From: Pseudonocardia sp. CNS-139
Lineage (GTDB): Bacteria > Actinomycetota > Actinomycetes > Mycobacteriales > Pseudonocardiaceae
Length of the DNA stretch: 61,959 nucleotides
Direction of reading: 5' to 3'
NCBI GenBank assembly: GCA_001942415.1
Contig: MKJX01000182.1
Coordinates: 1-61,959, forward strand
The position numbers and the translations under genes are program-made. The notes below the pieces were generated by a model, which saw nothing but the letters and a program-made list of their open reading frames with translations, had not been told where the DNA came from and searched no databases. This document shows, one piece after another, positions 29,515 to 39,900 of the stretch (its first letter is position 1; every line of letters starts with the position of its first letter).

Positions 29515-31395
29515 GTGGAGGGGCTGACCGCGCTGGTCGCCGGGCTGGTCGCGAGCTGCGCGCCGCGACGGGGTCGAATCTCTGCCCGGGGCCGTGGCCG
29601 TGGGCCGTCACCGTGCTCGGGGTGGGTGTCGGGCTGCTCCCGGCGGCCGGGGCGCTGGTCGTGGCGTTGCTGCGCCGGCGGGTCGCTCCCGTTACGGGGC
29701 CGGCGAGTCGGTGCTGCTGGTGAGCATCGGCCTGCTGTTCGCGGGCCTGCTGCCGCTGCTGCTGTTCTCGGCGACCGGGCGGGTGTTCCGCAACGCGATC
29801 CTGCCCGACCAGGTGTCCGGGCTGAACCGCGCGCAGCTCGCCGACCTGAACACGGAGCTGTGCTTCGTCGGCCCGCAGGCCCAGTACCTCGGCGGCACGA
29901 GCGTCGGCGACGCGTTCGACCCGGCCACGCCCGTGCGGTTCGTGATGGCGCTCGTGCTGCTGGTCGGGTTCCCGGTGCTCACGGCGATGATCGTGGCCGG
30001 GCAGGCGCGGCTGGCGCTGCGCCGCGGGCCGAGCTGGCCCGCCCGGTTCTTCTGGGCGCCGGTGCTGGCGATCGCGTTCCTGACGGCCGGGCAGCCCGCG
30101 GGCACGGCGGGGCAGCTGTGGATCGGGGTGGCCGCGGGCGCGTTCCTCGGGGTGTTCGCGGTGCTGGCCGTCGGGGCGCCGTCGCGGGACGCGGTGCGGC
30201 GGTCGACGGCGGCGGCGCCGGCCGTGCGGCACGAGCCGCCGTCCTACCGCGCCCCGGTCGGCCGGGCGCCGGTTGCCCAGGCCCCGGTGACACAGCGCCG
30301 CCGCGGCAGCGCTGGCGGACCGGCTGGCCGAGCGGTTCGCCGCGCGCCGTCCCGAGCCGCCGGTCGTGCCGTCGCAGCGGCCCGCGCCGCGGCCGCTCGA
30401 CCCGCGGCCGCAGGCGCCGGTGGGCCCGCGCCGCGGGCCGACACCCACGCTCGTCGCGTCCGTCCCGCCGTACCCCGAGCCCGGTCCGGCGGCTGCGCCG
30501 GTGGCCCGCCCCCGCCGCTCGCGGGGCCGGCGGCACGGTGGCGGCGCCGCGGTTCCGGCTGGTCCGGCGGCTCGGCTCGGGCGGGTTCGGCCGCGTCTGG
30601 CTGGCGCACGACGCCCGGCTCGGGCATCCGGTCGCGCTCAAGGCGGCGCACGCCCCCGACCACGAGACCGAGGAGCGGATCCGGCGCGAGGCGCGGGCAC
30701 TGGCCGCCGTCCGGCACCCCAACTGCGTGCGGATCCACGACCTCCTGCCGGCGTCGACCGACCCGGGGCTCGCCGAGCTGGAGGGCATGGTCATCGTCAT
30801 GGAGTACGTCGAGGGCTCCTCGCTGGGCGACCTGGTGCGCGCGCGGGGCCTGCTCGACGACGTGGCGGCGGCGCGGGTCTGGACGAGCCTCGCGGGCGCG
30901 CTCGACGCCGCGCACAGCCGGGGCGTGATGCACCGGGACGTGAAGCCGGGCAACGTCGTGGTGGACCAGGCGGGCCAGGCGCACCTGATCGACTTCGGGA
31001 TCGCGCGGCGCACCGGCGACGCGACGATGACGATGGCCGGTTTCGTGCTGGGCACGCCGGACTTCCTGGCGCCGGAGGTGGCGGCCGGGGAGCGGGCCAC
31101 GCCGGCGTCGGACGCGTGGCAGCTCGCGGCCACGATCTCCTACGCGCTCACCGGGCACCCGCCGCGGGGCGGACACCCGGACGCGGTGTCCGGGCTGCGG
31201 GCGGCGGCGGCCGGGGCGGCGCTGTCGCACGTGCCGAAGCGGTCGGCGCACAGCGCGCTGCTGCACGCCGCGATGGACAACGACCCGCGCCGGCGCCCGC
31301 CGCTGCGCGCGGTGCAGCAGGCGCTGGGCGACTGGCTGCGGCGCACGGGCGCGCAGCCGGACGGTCCGGTGACGGCGGGCGTGCCCGGCCGGTGA
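29515..31395 (+). CDS. Serine/threonine protein kinase with N-terminal membrane domain (about four frameshifts)
   Basis: The gene is assembled across indels near 29560, 29690, 30305 and 30525. The N-terminal third contains about five hydrophobic helices (for example VLLVSIGLLFAGLLPLLLFS and ALVLLVGFPVLTAMIVAG). A proline-rich linker follows, then a C-terminal Hanks-type kinase: LGSGGFGRVWLA loop, ALKAA lysine, HRDVKPGNVV catalytic loop, DFGIARR, GTPDFLAPE. This order (membrane first, kinase last) is the reverse of PknB-type receptors and leaves no large outer sensor. Start GTG at 29515 follows GGAGGGGGAG. The stop overlaps the next gene (GTGA). Confidence 0.8.
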   Translation: MEGLTALVAGLVASCAPRRGRISARGRGRGPSPCSGWVSGCSRRPGRWSWRCCAGGSLPLRGRRVGAAGEHRPAVRGPAAAAAVLGDRAGVPQRDPARPGVRAEPRAARRPEHGAVLRRPAGPVPRRHERRRRVRPGHARAVRDGARAAGRVPGAHGDDRGRAGAAGAAPRAELARPVLLGAGAGDRVPDGRAARGHGGAAVDRGGRGRVPRGVRGAGRRGAVAGRGAAVDGGGAGRAARAAVLPRPGRPGAGCPGPGDTAPPRQRWRTGWPSGSPRAVPSRRSCRRSGPRRGRSTRGRRRRWARAAGRHPRSSRPSRRTPSPVRRLRRWPAPAARGAGGTVAAPRFRLVRRLGSGGFGRVWLAHDARLGHPVALKAAHAPDHETEERIRREARALAAVRHPNCVRIHDLLPASTDPGLAELEGMVIVMEYVEGSSLGDLVRARGLLDDVAAARVWTSLAGALDAAHSRGVMHRDVKPGNVVVDQAGQAHLIDFGIARRTGDATMTMAGFVLGTPDFLAPEVAAGERATPASDAWQLAATISYALTGHPPRGGHPDAVSGLRAAAAGAALSHVPKRSAHSALLHAAMDNDPRRRPPLRAVQQALGDWLRRTGAQPDGPVTAGVPGR

Positions 31396-32554
31396 CGGTG
31401 GCCCGTCCCGGTGTCACGTCCCGGCGGGGGCGGCTGCTGGGGGTCGACGCGGCGCGGGCGGTCGCGCTGGTCGGGATGTTCGCCACGCACCTGCTGCCGC
31501 TGCGCGCAGGCGGCGCCGAGACGTTGACGGGCCTGCTGGCCGACGGCCGGTCGGCGGCGCTGTTCGCGGTGCTGGCCGGGGTCGGGATCGCGCTGGGCAC
31601 GGGCGGCACCCGGCCGCCGCCGGACGCGCGGGCGCACGCCGCGGCGGCCGCGGGGCTGCTGGTGCGGGGCGCGCTGGTCGGGCTGGTCGGGCTGTGGCTG
31701 GCCGGGCTGGACCCGACGGTGGCGGTGATCCTCGCGTACTACGGGCTGCTGTTCGCGGTCGCGACGCCGCTGCTGCGGCTGCGGGCGCGGTGCTGGCCGC
31801 CGGGGCGGTGCTGGCGTGCGCGGTGACGCCGGTGCTGAGCCAGGTGCTGCGGACGGGGCTGCCGGCCGGGCCGGGGGAGCAGGCGAGCCTGGCGTCGCTG
31901 GGGCAGCCGGGCGAGCTGCTGGTGACGCTCGGGCTGACCGGCTACTACCCCGTGCTGACCTGGACGACCTACCTGCTGGCGGGCATGGCGGTCGGGCGGC
32001 TCGACCTGCGCCGCACGGACGTCGCGGCGGGGCTGCTGGCCGGCGGCACGGCGCTGGCCGCGTTCGCCTGGGGCCTGTCGGCGCTGCTGCTCGGTCCGGG
32101 CGGGGGCGCGGCGGCGCTCGGGGACGTCGTGGAGCGGCGCCGGTACGGCACCACTCCGGCCGGTGACTGGTGGTGGCTCGCGGTCGGCTCCCCGCACTCC
32201 GGCGCCCCGCTGGACCTGGCCCACACCACCGGCACCGCGCTGGCCGTGCTGGGTGCGATGTTGCTCGTCCTCACCCGCCCCGCCGGCTCCGCACGCTCCG
32301 CCGGCTTCCATCCCCTGGCATTCGCGAAGGTGGCGCGGCCGCTCGTGCTGGTGCCGGCCGCGCTCGGTGCGGCCCCGCTCACCCTGTACACGCTGCACGT
32401 CCTCGCGCTGACCGGGTACCGGGGCGAGGGGGTGGGCGTGTGGGTCACGCACGTCCTGGCCGCGACCGCGATCGGGGTGCTGCTGTGGCTGGCCGGGCAC
32501 CGTGGCCCGCTGGAGGCCGTGGTGGCGGCGGCGGGCGGGGCGCCCGGCGGCTGG
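31392..32554 (+). CDS. DUF418-like multi-spanning membrane protein (frameshifted; 3' end uncertain)
   Basis: A polytopic membrane protein of about 390 residues resembling the DUF418 / HGSNAT-type acyltransferase group. It opens with GRLLGVDAARAVALVGMFATH (given here in part as LLGVDAARAVALVGMF), has several hydrophobic helices, and ends with APLTLYTLHVLALTGY, a C-terminal hallmark. A base is missing near 31788 (LRLRA/AVLAAGAVLA). The frame then fails to stop until far inside the antisense of the sigma-factor gene, so another indel near 32530 is likely and the end is placed by position. GTG at 31392 overlaps the kinase stop, so the two are coupled. Confidence 0.7.
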
Positions 32555-33559
32555 TCAGCGCCCCGGGTACACCTCCGGCAGACCGAACGCCGGGAAGAGC
32601 GCCGGACCGAACGTCGTGATCTCGGCGATCCGGTCGCCCTGCACACGCAGCACGTCGAACTTGAACGCCCGGAACTCGGTGTCGCCCGGGGCGCGGTGGT
32701 AGCTGGCCGCCGCCGGCATGCGGTTCGCGGCGGTCGGGACGAGCCGCCAGTCGCCGTGCGTGCCGTCGCGGAACGCCCGCTCGAACAGCTCGCGCATCGC
32801 GCCGAGCCCCTCGAACACGTGCGGGTAGGGCGGCATCGACACGCGGATGTCCTCGCTGAAGAGCTCCGCGAGCACCGCCGGGTCGGCGGCGTCGTTGGCG
32901 TCGATGAACCGCTGCAGCAGGGCCCGCTCCTGCTCGCCGGTCTCGCCGGCGGTCCACGCCTCGCGGTGCTGCGGGAGCCGTTCGCGCAGCGTGGCCCGGG
33001 CCCGCTGGAGGGCGCTGTTGGCGGCGGCGACGGACAGGTCGAGCGCCGCCGCGGTCTCGGCGGCCGTCCAGCCGACGACGTCGCGCAGGATCAGCACGGC
33101 CCGCTGGCGGGCGGGGAGGAGCTGGGTGGTGGCGAGGAACGCGAGCTCGATGGTCTCCCGGGCGACGACCGCGGCGTCCGGCTCGTCCTCCGGGGAGGCC
33201 TGGTCGAGGAGCCGGTCGGGGTAGGGCTCCAGCCACGGGACCTCGGTGTGGGTGCCGACCGTGCGCACCCGGCGCCGCTCGCGGCGGATGAGGTCGAGGC
33301 TGGCGTTCGTGGCGATCTTGTAGAGCCACGCGCGGAAGAGGGTGGACCCGTCGAAGGTGTCGAGGGCGCGCCACGCCCGCAGGAACGTCTCCTGCACGAC
33401 GTCCTCGGCGTCGGAGAACGAGCCGAGCATCCGGTAGCAGTGCACGTGCAGCTCGCGGCGGTGGCGCTCGCACAGCGACCCGAACGCGGCCTCGTCGCCC
33501 GCGGTGGCGGCCGCGACCGTGCGCGCGAGCTCCGTCGTGTCCATGGTGGCGATTGTCAT
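32555..33559 (-). CDS. ECF RNA polymerase sigma factor with C-terminal SnoaL-like domain
   Basis: A 334-residue extracytoplasmic-function sigma factor. Region 2 is at about residues 20-90 (RELHVHCYRMLGSFSDAEDV, FRAWLYKIATNASLDLIRR), region 4 at 140-200 (LPARQRAVLILRDVVGWTA, SVAAANSALQRARATLRE), and the last 120 residues are a SnoaL/NTF2-like fold. In ECF families with this extension the domain often controls activity in place of a separate anti-sigma factor; no anti-sigma gene is adjacent here. Start ATG at 33559, or ATG at 33544. It converges on the DUF418-like gene. Target promoters are unknown. Confidence 0.9.
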   Translation of the reverse strand: MTIATMDTTELARTVAAATAGDEAAFGSLCERHRRELHVHCYRMLGSFSDAEDVVQETFLRAWRALDTFDGSTLFRAWLYKIATNASLDLIRRERRRVRTVGTHTEVPWLEPYPDRLLDQASPEDEPDAAVVARETIELAFLATTQLLPARQRAVLILRDVVGWTAAETAAALDLSVAAANSALQRARATLRERLPQHREAWTAGETGEQERALLQRFIDANDAADPAVLAELFSEDIRVSMPPYPHVFEGLGAMRELFERAFRDGTHGDWRLVPTAANRMPAAASYHRAPGDTEFRAFKFDVLRVQGDRIAEITTFGPALFPAFGLPEVYPGR

Positions 33560-33612
33560 GCCCGTGGAACGACGGCGCGGACCGGGACTCATCGGTCCCG
33601 TCGCCCGGCGGG

Positions 33613-34362
33613 TCAGTACGCCTGCGCGGCGAGGGAGACGGCGAGCCCGATCCCGGCGAGCCCGATGGCCGTGCGCAGGAGGGTCGTGGGCAGGCGGCGG
33701 GCGATCGCGGGACCGGCCCAGGCGCCGACGAGCACACCGGCGGCGAGCGGCGCCACCGCCGCCCACTCCACCGGCCCGAACAGCGCGAACCCGACCGCGG
33801 CGACACCGTTGGCGAGCCCGGTGAGCACGGTCTTGAGCGCGTTGCCCTGCAGCAGCGACACCGGCAGCCCGACGAGCAACAGCGCGAGCATGAGCACGCC
33901 CGCGGCGGCGCCGAAGTAGCCGCCGTAGACGGACACGGCCAGTACGCCGATGACGACGGCCGGGCCGGTGCGGTGGTGCCCGGCCGCCACGGCGAGCCGC
34001 CGGATCCAGGGCTGGAGCAGCAGCACCACGGACGCCCCGCCGACGAGGAACGGCACGATCCGTTCGAACGCGCCCGGCGGCGTCACGAGCAGGAGCCCGG
34101 CGCCCGTGGCCCCGCCCAGCACGGTGAGCAGCCCGAACCGGCGCACCGACGGCCACTGGCCGACGAGCTCGACGCGCGAGCTGGCCGCCGCCCCGAACGT
34201 CGAGACGGTGAGCGCGACCGTGTTGGTCACGTTCGCGACGGTCGCCGGCAGGCCGGCGGCGAGCAGCGCGGGATAGGAGAACAGGGACGCGAGCCCGGCG
34301 ATCGACCCGCAGAGCCCTGCAGCGACGCCGGCCCCCACCAGCAGGAACACGGAACCGGACAC
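33613..34362 (-). CDS. TauE/SafE family sulfite or sulfonate exporter-like permease
   Basis: A 249-residue integral membrane protein with about seven to eight hydrophobic helices and the internal repeat typical of TauE/SafE (VGAGVAAGLCGSIAGLASL near the start, YGGYFGAAAGVLMLALL in the middle, GNALKTVLTGLANGVAAVGF). Family members move sulfite, sulfoacetate or other organic anions; the substrate is not evident here. GTG start at 34362 with TAGGGT eight bases upstream, a possible leaderless promoter. Intact. Confidence 0.9.
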   Translation of the reverse strand: MSGSVFLLVGAGVAAGLCGSIAGLASLFSYPALLAAGLPATVANVTNTVALTVSTFGAAASSRVELVGQWPSVRRFGLLTVLGGATGAGLLLVTPPGAFERIVPFLVGGASVVLLLQPWIRRLAVAAGHHRTGPAVVIGVLAVSVYGGYFGAAAGVLMLALLLVGLPVSLLQGNALKTVLTGLANGVAAVGFALFGPVEWAAVAPLAAGVLVGAWAGPAIARRLPTTLLRTAIGLAGIGLAVSLAAQAY

Positions 34363-34453
34363 GTGTAGCCACCCTAACGATCAGTCGGCGGGATCCGGCT
34401 CATCGGAGCTGCGAGATCTCCCACACGGGGCCGTGTTCTGGTTGGCTGGACCG

Positions 34454-34819
34454 ATGGCGCGCAACGTGCTCGGCGGTGAGCTCGCGACCTGCGGCACCGA
34501 CCCGTTGACGGGGTTCTACCGCAACGGCTGCTGCGACACCGGAGCCGAGGACGCCGGCGTGCACACCGTGTGCGCGCAGGTCACGGCCGAGTTCCTGGCG
34601 TTCAGCGCGGCCGCGGGCAACGACCTCACGACCCCGCGCCCCGAGTACGGGTTCGACGGGCTCAAGCCGGGGGACCGGTGGTGCCTCTGCGCGGACCGCT
34701 GGGCCGAGGCGCTCGCCGCGGGCGTCGCCCCGCCGGTCGTGCTGGAGGCCACGCACGCCCGCACGCTGGACTGGGTCGACCTCGCCGACCTCCGCCGGCA
34801 CGCGGTGGCGCCGGGCTGA
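34454..34819 (+). CDS. DUF2237 family protein
   Basis: A 121-residue protein of the DUF2237 family: NVLGGELATCGTDPLTGFYR, GCCDTGAEDAGVHTVCAQVT, GNDLTTPRPEYGF, LKPGDRWCLCADRW and VLEATHARTL are all diagnostic. Several conserved cysteines suggest a metal or redox site, but no function is established. I start at ATG 34454 because the family begins with (M)xxNVLGG; an upstream GTG at 34433 is in frame. Convergent with the MFS gene, 11 bases apart. Confidence 0.88.
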   Translation: MARNVLGGELATCGTDPLTGFYRNGCCDTGAEDAGVHTVCAQVTAEFLAFSAAAGNDLTTPRPEYGFDGLKPGDRWCLCADRWAEALAAGVAPPVVLEATHARTLDWVDLADLRRHAVAPG

Positions 34820-34830
34820 TCGGCGCTCGG

Positions 34831-35967
34831 CTACTCCTGCCGGGCGGTGCGGGGGAGCGCCACCGGCACCACCGCCGCCAGCAGCGCCGCGGGCACGAGG
34901 AACCCGGCGAGCGGGTCGGCGTGGTAGATCGGGGTGAAGACCACCGGGCTCGCGGCGGCGCCGGCGAACCGCAATGACGCCACCACCGACATCGACCCGC
35001 CCTGGTTGTCCGCGGCGGACCGCAGCACGAGCGCGTTGACCCCGACGAGCGCGAGCTGCGTCGCGACGCCGCCGATCGCCCACAGCAGGGCGATCTGCCA
35101 CACCGCCGGCACGATCCCGACCCCGATCACGACGAGCGTGCCGAGCACGCCGCCGACCAGCACGCACCGGCGCGGCCCGATCCGGTCGACGCCGCCGCCG
35201 ACGAACCGGGCCGTGAGGATGCCCGCGACGCCGAGGCCGGTGAGCACGAGCCCGCGGGTGCCGGCGCCGACCTGGAACTCCTCCTCCAGCCGCAGCGCGA
35301 CGAGGAAGTTCAGCCCGGTCAGGCAGCCCCACGTGATGCCCGCGACGACACCGGAGCGCAGCACGACCGGCCGCAGCGCCGAGCGCAGCGACGGGCGGGT
35401 GGCGGCCGCGGCGTCGTCGTCGGGCACCCCGACGACGGCCAGCAGCGCGGCGACGACCGCGACCCCGCCGAACGCGAACCGCCAGTCCAGCTCGGCGGCC
35501 AGGCCGCCGACGAGCGGCGCGAACGTCTGCCCGCCGGCCTGCAGCGACCCGAACCAGCCCAGCGCGCGCCCGAGCCGTTCGGGCGGGGTGGCCGAGGCGA
35601 GCGCCGCCAGCAGCAGCGGCGTGATGAACGCGTTGGCGGAGCCCTGCAGCGCGCGGGCGGCCAGGAACAGCGGCCAGGCGGTCGTGAGCAGGCACGCGAC
35701 CGCGGCGACGGCGTACACCCCGTACGCGACGGCGACGGTGCGCCGCCGGCCCCAGCGCTCGCCCAGCGTGCCGGAGACGAGCATGACCGCGGCGAAGGGG
35801 AGCGTGTAGGCCGTGACCGACAGCGACGCGGTGGCCGCGGAGACCCCGTACGACTCGCCCAGCTCGGGCAGCATGGCGACGGTGATGCCCCCGCCGAAGG
35901 GCCCCAGGAAGGCGCCGAGGTAGAGCCCGGCGCGGGCGAGCGGGCTCTCGCGCAGCCCGGTCCTCAG
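34831..35967 (-). CDS. MFS transporter
   Basis: A 378-residue major facilitator with 12 hydrophobic helices and the loop 2-3 motif GERWGRRRTV, resembling drug or metabolite exporters of the DHA1 type. There is no ATG or GTG at the expected start. The frame enters directly from the end of the PAC2 gene, whose TGA overlaps a CTG (CTGA at 35964-35967). I propose this CTG as a rare start coupled to PAC2 termination; an undetected indel could also hide a normal start. The substrate is unknown. Confidence 0.82.
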   Translation of the reverse strand: MRTGLRESPLARAGLYLGAFLGPFGGGITVAMLPELGESYGVSAATASLSVTAYTLPFAAVMLVSGTLGERWGRRRTVAVAYGVYAVAAVACLLTTAWPLFLAARALQGSANAFITPLLLAALASATPPERLGRALGWFGSLQAGGQTFAPLVGGLAAELDWRFAFGGVAVVAALLAVVGVPDDDAAAATRPSLRSALRPVVLRSGVVAGITWGCLTGLNFLVALRLEEEFQVGAGTRGLVLTGLGVAGILTARFVGGGVDRIGPRRCVLVGGVLGTLVVIGVGIVPAVWQIALLWAIGGVATQLALVGVNALVLRSAADNQGGSMSVVASLRFAGAAASPVVFTPIYHADPLAGFLVPAALLAAVVPVALPRTARQE

Positions 35968-36854
35968 CTGCCCGAGCCCCCGGTGCCGCGCCGGCGCAGG
36001 TAGCGCTCGAAGTCGGCGGCGATCGCGTCGCCGTCGGCCTCGACGACCTCGTCGTCGGCGGCCTCGATGGCGGCCTGCTCCTCCAGCTGGCGCACGTACT
36101 CGCGGACCTCGTCGTCGGCGTCGGCCATCTCCGAGACCGTGCGCTCCCACTCCTCGGCCTGCTCGGGCAGCCCGCCGAGCGGCACCTCGACGTCCAGCAG
36201 CTCCTCGACGCGGTGCAGCAGCGCGACGGCCGCCTTCGGCACCCGGGCCTGGGAGACGTAGTGCGGCACGGCCGCCCAGAACGACACCGCGGGAACCCCG
36301 TGCTCGACGCACGCGTTCTGCAGGACGCCGACGATGCCCGTGGGCCCCTGGTAGCTCGACGGCTCCACGCGCAGCTCGCCCGCGGAGGTCTTGTCGTAGG
36401 AGATGCCGCTGACGGGCGTGGGCCGGGTGTGCGGCGTGTCGGTCAGCAGCGCGCCCAGCGTGATGACCTTCGTCACGCCCAGCCGGTCGACGTAGTCGAG
36501 GATCTCCCGGCAGAACGACCGCCACTTCAGGTTGGGTTCGATGCCGTTGACGAGCACGACGTGCCGTTCGGTGCCGGGCAGCTCCGCCACCGACAGCCGG
36601 GTGGTCTGCCACTCGATCTTCCGCGTCACCCCGTCCGCGAGCTTCACGTGCGGGCGCGTGACCTGGAAGTCGTAGTACTCCTCGGGGTCGATCGAGGCCA
36701 GCGGGGTGGCGTCCCAGGCCAGCTCCAGATGCTCCAGCGCCGTGCTGGCGGCCTCCCCGGCGTCGTTCCACCCCTCGAAGGCGGCGATCATCACCGGTTC
36801 GACGAGCCGCGGGAGTCCCCTCGCCGTTCCGGTCTCCGGGTCGCGATCGGTCAT
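35964..36854 (-). CDS. PAC2 family protein
   Basis: A 296-residue protein of the PAC2 (proteasome assembly chaperone 2-like) family, the counterpart of Rv2125. Hallmarks: VMIAAFEGWNDAGEAAS near the start, NGIEPNLKWRSFC, ITLGALLTDTPHTRP and PTGIVGVLQNAC. In eukaryotes PAC2 assists 20S assembly. The bacterial role is unproven, but the gene sits in the same region as the proteasome genes in both mycobacteria and this genome. The C-terminal 60 residues are acidic and helical. Divergent from metH, 66 bases apart. Confidence 0.92.
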   Translation of the reverse strand: MTDRDPETGTARGLPRLVEPVMIAAFEGWNDAGEAASTALEHLELAWDATPLASIDPEEYYDFQVTRPHVKLADGVTRKIEWQTTRLSVAELPGTERHVVLVNGIEPNLKWRSFCREILDYVDRLGVTKVITLGALLTDTPHTRPTPVSGISYDKTSAGELRVEPSSYQGPTGIVGVLQNACVEHGVPAVSFWAAVPHYVSQARVPKAAVALLHRVEELLDVEVPLGGLPEQAEEWERTVSEMADADDEVREYVRQLEEQAAIEAADDEVVEADGDAIAADFERYLRRRGTGGSGS

Positions 36855-36866
36855 CGGCCCAGCCTA
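36855..36866 (-). promoter_or_regulatory. -10 element (TAGGCT) of a leaderless promoter for the PAC2 gene
   Basis: On the minus strand TAGGCT (36866-36861) is followed by six bases and the ATG start at 36854, the same spacing as at pgsA, gcvH and the dop leader. Confidence 0.62.
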
Positions 36867-36907
36867 CGGCGCGCGCGGCGCTCGGACGGCCACCTCCCCT
36901 CGGCGGC

Positions 36908-36920
36908 TACCGTGTCCGGT
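36908..36920 (+). promoter_or_regulatory. -10 element (TACCGT) of a probable leaderless promoter for metH
   Basis: TACCGT at 36908-36913 lies seven bases before the GTG start at 36921, with no ribosome site. No cobalamin riboswitch fits in the 66-base gap. Confidence 0.45.
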
Positions 36921-39900
36921 GTGCAGTCCGACACCCGTGGCTTCGACACCACGCTGCTCGACACACTCGCCGAGCGGGTCCTGATCGCCGATGGTGCCAT
37001 GGGCACCATGCTCCAGGCCGCCGACCTGGTGCTCGACGACTTCCTCGGACTGGAAGGCTGCAACGAGGTACTCAACGACACCCGGCCGGACGTCGTCCGG
37101 CGCATCCACGCGGCCTATCTGGAGGCCGGCGCGGACGCCGTCGAGACCAACACGTTCGGCGCCAACCTGCCCAACCTCGCCGAGTACGGCATCGCGACCG
37201 GATCCGCGAGCTGGCCGAGAAGGGGGCCGCGGTGGCCCGCGCGGCCGCCGACGCGGCCTCGACGCCGGACCGCCCGCGCTACGTCCTCGGGTCGGTGGGG
37301 CCGGGCACCAAGCTGCCGACGCTGGGCCACGAGTCGTTCGCCCGGCTGCGCGACGCCTACGCGGAGTGCGGCCGCGGGCTGCTCGCCGGCGGCGTCGACG
37401 CGATGGTCGTCGAGACGTGCCAGGACCTGCTGCAGGTCAAGGCCGCGGTACTGGGTGTCAAGCGGGCGATGATCGACGAGGGCCGGCGCGTCCCGGTCGT
37501 CACGCAGGTGACCGTCGAGACCACCGGCACGATGCTGCTGGGCAGCGAGATCGGCGCGGCGCTCACGGCCATCGAGCCGCTGGGCGTCGACCTGATCGGG
37601 CTCAACTGCGCCACCGGCCCGGCCGAGATGAGCGAGCACCTGCGCACGCTGGCCAAGCACTCCCGCATCCCGCTGTCGGTGATGCCGAACGCCGGGCTGC
37701 CCCAGCTCGGCCCGAAGGGCGCGGAGTACCCGCTCAACCCGGACGAGCTGGCCGAGGCGCTGGCGACGTTCGTGCGCGAGTACGGGCTGCGGCTGGTCGG
37801 CGGCTGCTGCGGCACCACCCCCGAGCACATCCGGGTGGTCGCCGACGCCGTCCGCGACCTCACCCCGGCCGCGCGCACGCCGCGCCCGGAGCCGGGGCTC
37901 AGCTCGCTCTACGCCGCGGTGCCGTTCCGGCAGGACACGTCGGTGCTGATGGTCGGTGAGCGCACCAACGCCAACGGGTCGAAGAAGTTCCGGGAGGCGA
38001 TGCTCGCGCAGGACTGGGAGGCGTGCGTCGGGATCGCCCGGGAGCAGACCCGCGACGGCGCCCACCTCATCGACCTGTGCATCGACTACGTGGGCCGCGA
38101 CGGCGTCGCCGACATGGCCGAGCTGGCCGGGCGGCTGGCCACGGCGTCCACGCTGCCGGTGATGCTCGACTCCACCGAGCCCGAGGTGCTGCGCGCCGGG
38201 CTGGAGCGGCTCGGCGGGCGCTGCATCATCAACTCGGTCAACTACGAGGACGGCGACGGTCCCGGCTCCCGGTTCCAGCGCGCGATGGAGCTGGTGCGCG
38301 AGCACGGCGCCGCGGTCGTCGCGCTGTGCATCGACGAGGAGGGCCAGGCCCGCACCACCGAGTGGAAGGTGCGGGTGGCCGAGCGGCTGATCCGGGACCT
38401 CACCACCAACCACGGCATGCGGGTCTCCGACATCGTCGTCGACACGCTCACCTTCCCGATCACCACCGGGCAGGAGGAGGTCCGGCGCGACGCGCTGGAG
38501 ACCATCGAGGCGATCCGCGAGCTCAAGCGCCGCCACCCCGAGGTACAGACCACGCTGGGCGTCTCGAACGTCTCGTTCGGGCTCAACGCGGCCGCGCGGC
38601 AGGTGCTCAACTCGGTGTTCCTGCACGAGGCCGTGAACGCCGGGCTGGACACCGCGATCGTGTCCGCCGCGAAGATCCTGCCGATGTCCAAGATCCCGGA
38701 CGAGCAGCGGTCCGTGGCGCTCGACCTGGTCTACGACCGCCGCCGCGAGGGTTACGACCCGCTCAACCGGTTCATGGAGCTGTTCGAGGGCGTCACGGCG
38801 TCCTCGGCGAAGGGGGCGCGCGCCGAGGAGCTGGCCGGGCTGCCGCTCTTCGAGCGGCTGGAGCGGCGGATCGTCGACGGCGAGCGCCTGGGCCTGGAGG
38901 CCGACCTCGACGAGGCGCTGCGCTCCCGACCCGCCCTGGAGATCATCAACGACACGCTGCTCGCGGGCATGAAGACGGTGGGCGAGCTGTTCGGCTCCGG
39001 GCAGATGCAGCTGCCGTTCGTGCTGGCCAGCGCCGAGGTGATGAAGACGGCGGTGGCGCACCTCGAACCGCACATGGAGCGCACCGACTCCGACGGCAAG
39101 GGCACCATCGTGCTCGCCACGGTGAAGGGCGACGTCCACGACATCGGCAAGAACCTCGTGGACATCATCCTCACGAACAACGGCTACAACGTCGTCAACC
39201 TGGGCATCAAGCAGCCCATCTCCGCGATCCTGACGGCCGCCGACGAGCACCGCGCCGACGTCGTCGGCATGTCCGGGCTGCTGGTCAAGTCGACGGTGGT
39301 GATGAAGGAGAACCTGCAGGAGATGAACTCCCGCGGGGGTGGCGGCGCGCTACCCCGTGCTGCTCGGCGGCGCGGCGCTGACCCGTTCGTACGTGGAGAA
39401 CGACCTGTCGGAGGTCTACGAGGGCCGGGTCGCCTACGCCCGCGACGCGTTCGAGGGCCTGCGCCTGATGGACGCGGCGATGGCGCGGGCCCGCGGCGGC
39501 GCGCCCGCCGCCGACCCGGAGGAGGACGCCCGCCGGGCCGAGCGCAAGGCCCGCCACGACCGCTCCCGGCGGGTCGCCGAGAAGCGCAAGGCCGCCGAGG
39601 CCGAGGTCGCGGGCCCGCTGCCCACCCGCTCCGACGTCGCCGACGACAACCCGCTCCCGACCCCGCCGTTCTGGGGCACCCGGGTGGTCAGGGGCGTCGC
39701 GCTGGCCGAGTACGCCGGCATGGTGGACGAGCGGGCGCTCTTCCTCGGGCAGTGGGGCCTGCGCGGCGCGCGCGGCGGCACCGGCCCGTCCTACGAGGAG
39801 CTGGTCGAGACCGAGGGCCGGCCGCGGCTGCGGTACTGGCTGGAGCGGCTGTCCACCGAGGGCGTGCTCGCGCACGCGGCCGTCGTCTACGGGTACTTCC

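Noticed and set aside
31694..33919. A long plus-strand frame continuing from the DUF418-like gene through the sigma-factor gene
   Set aside because: Past about 32540 it is antisense to the conserved sigma factor and has shadow composition; an indel near the true stop explains it.
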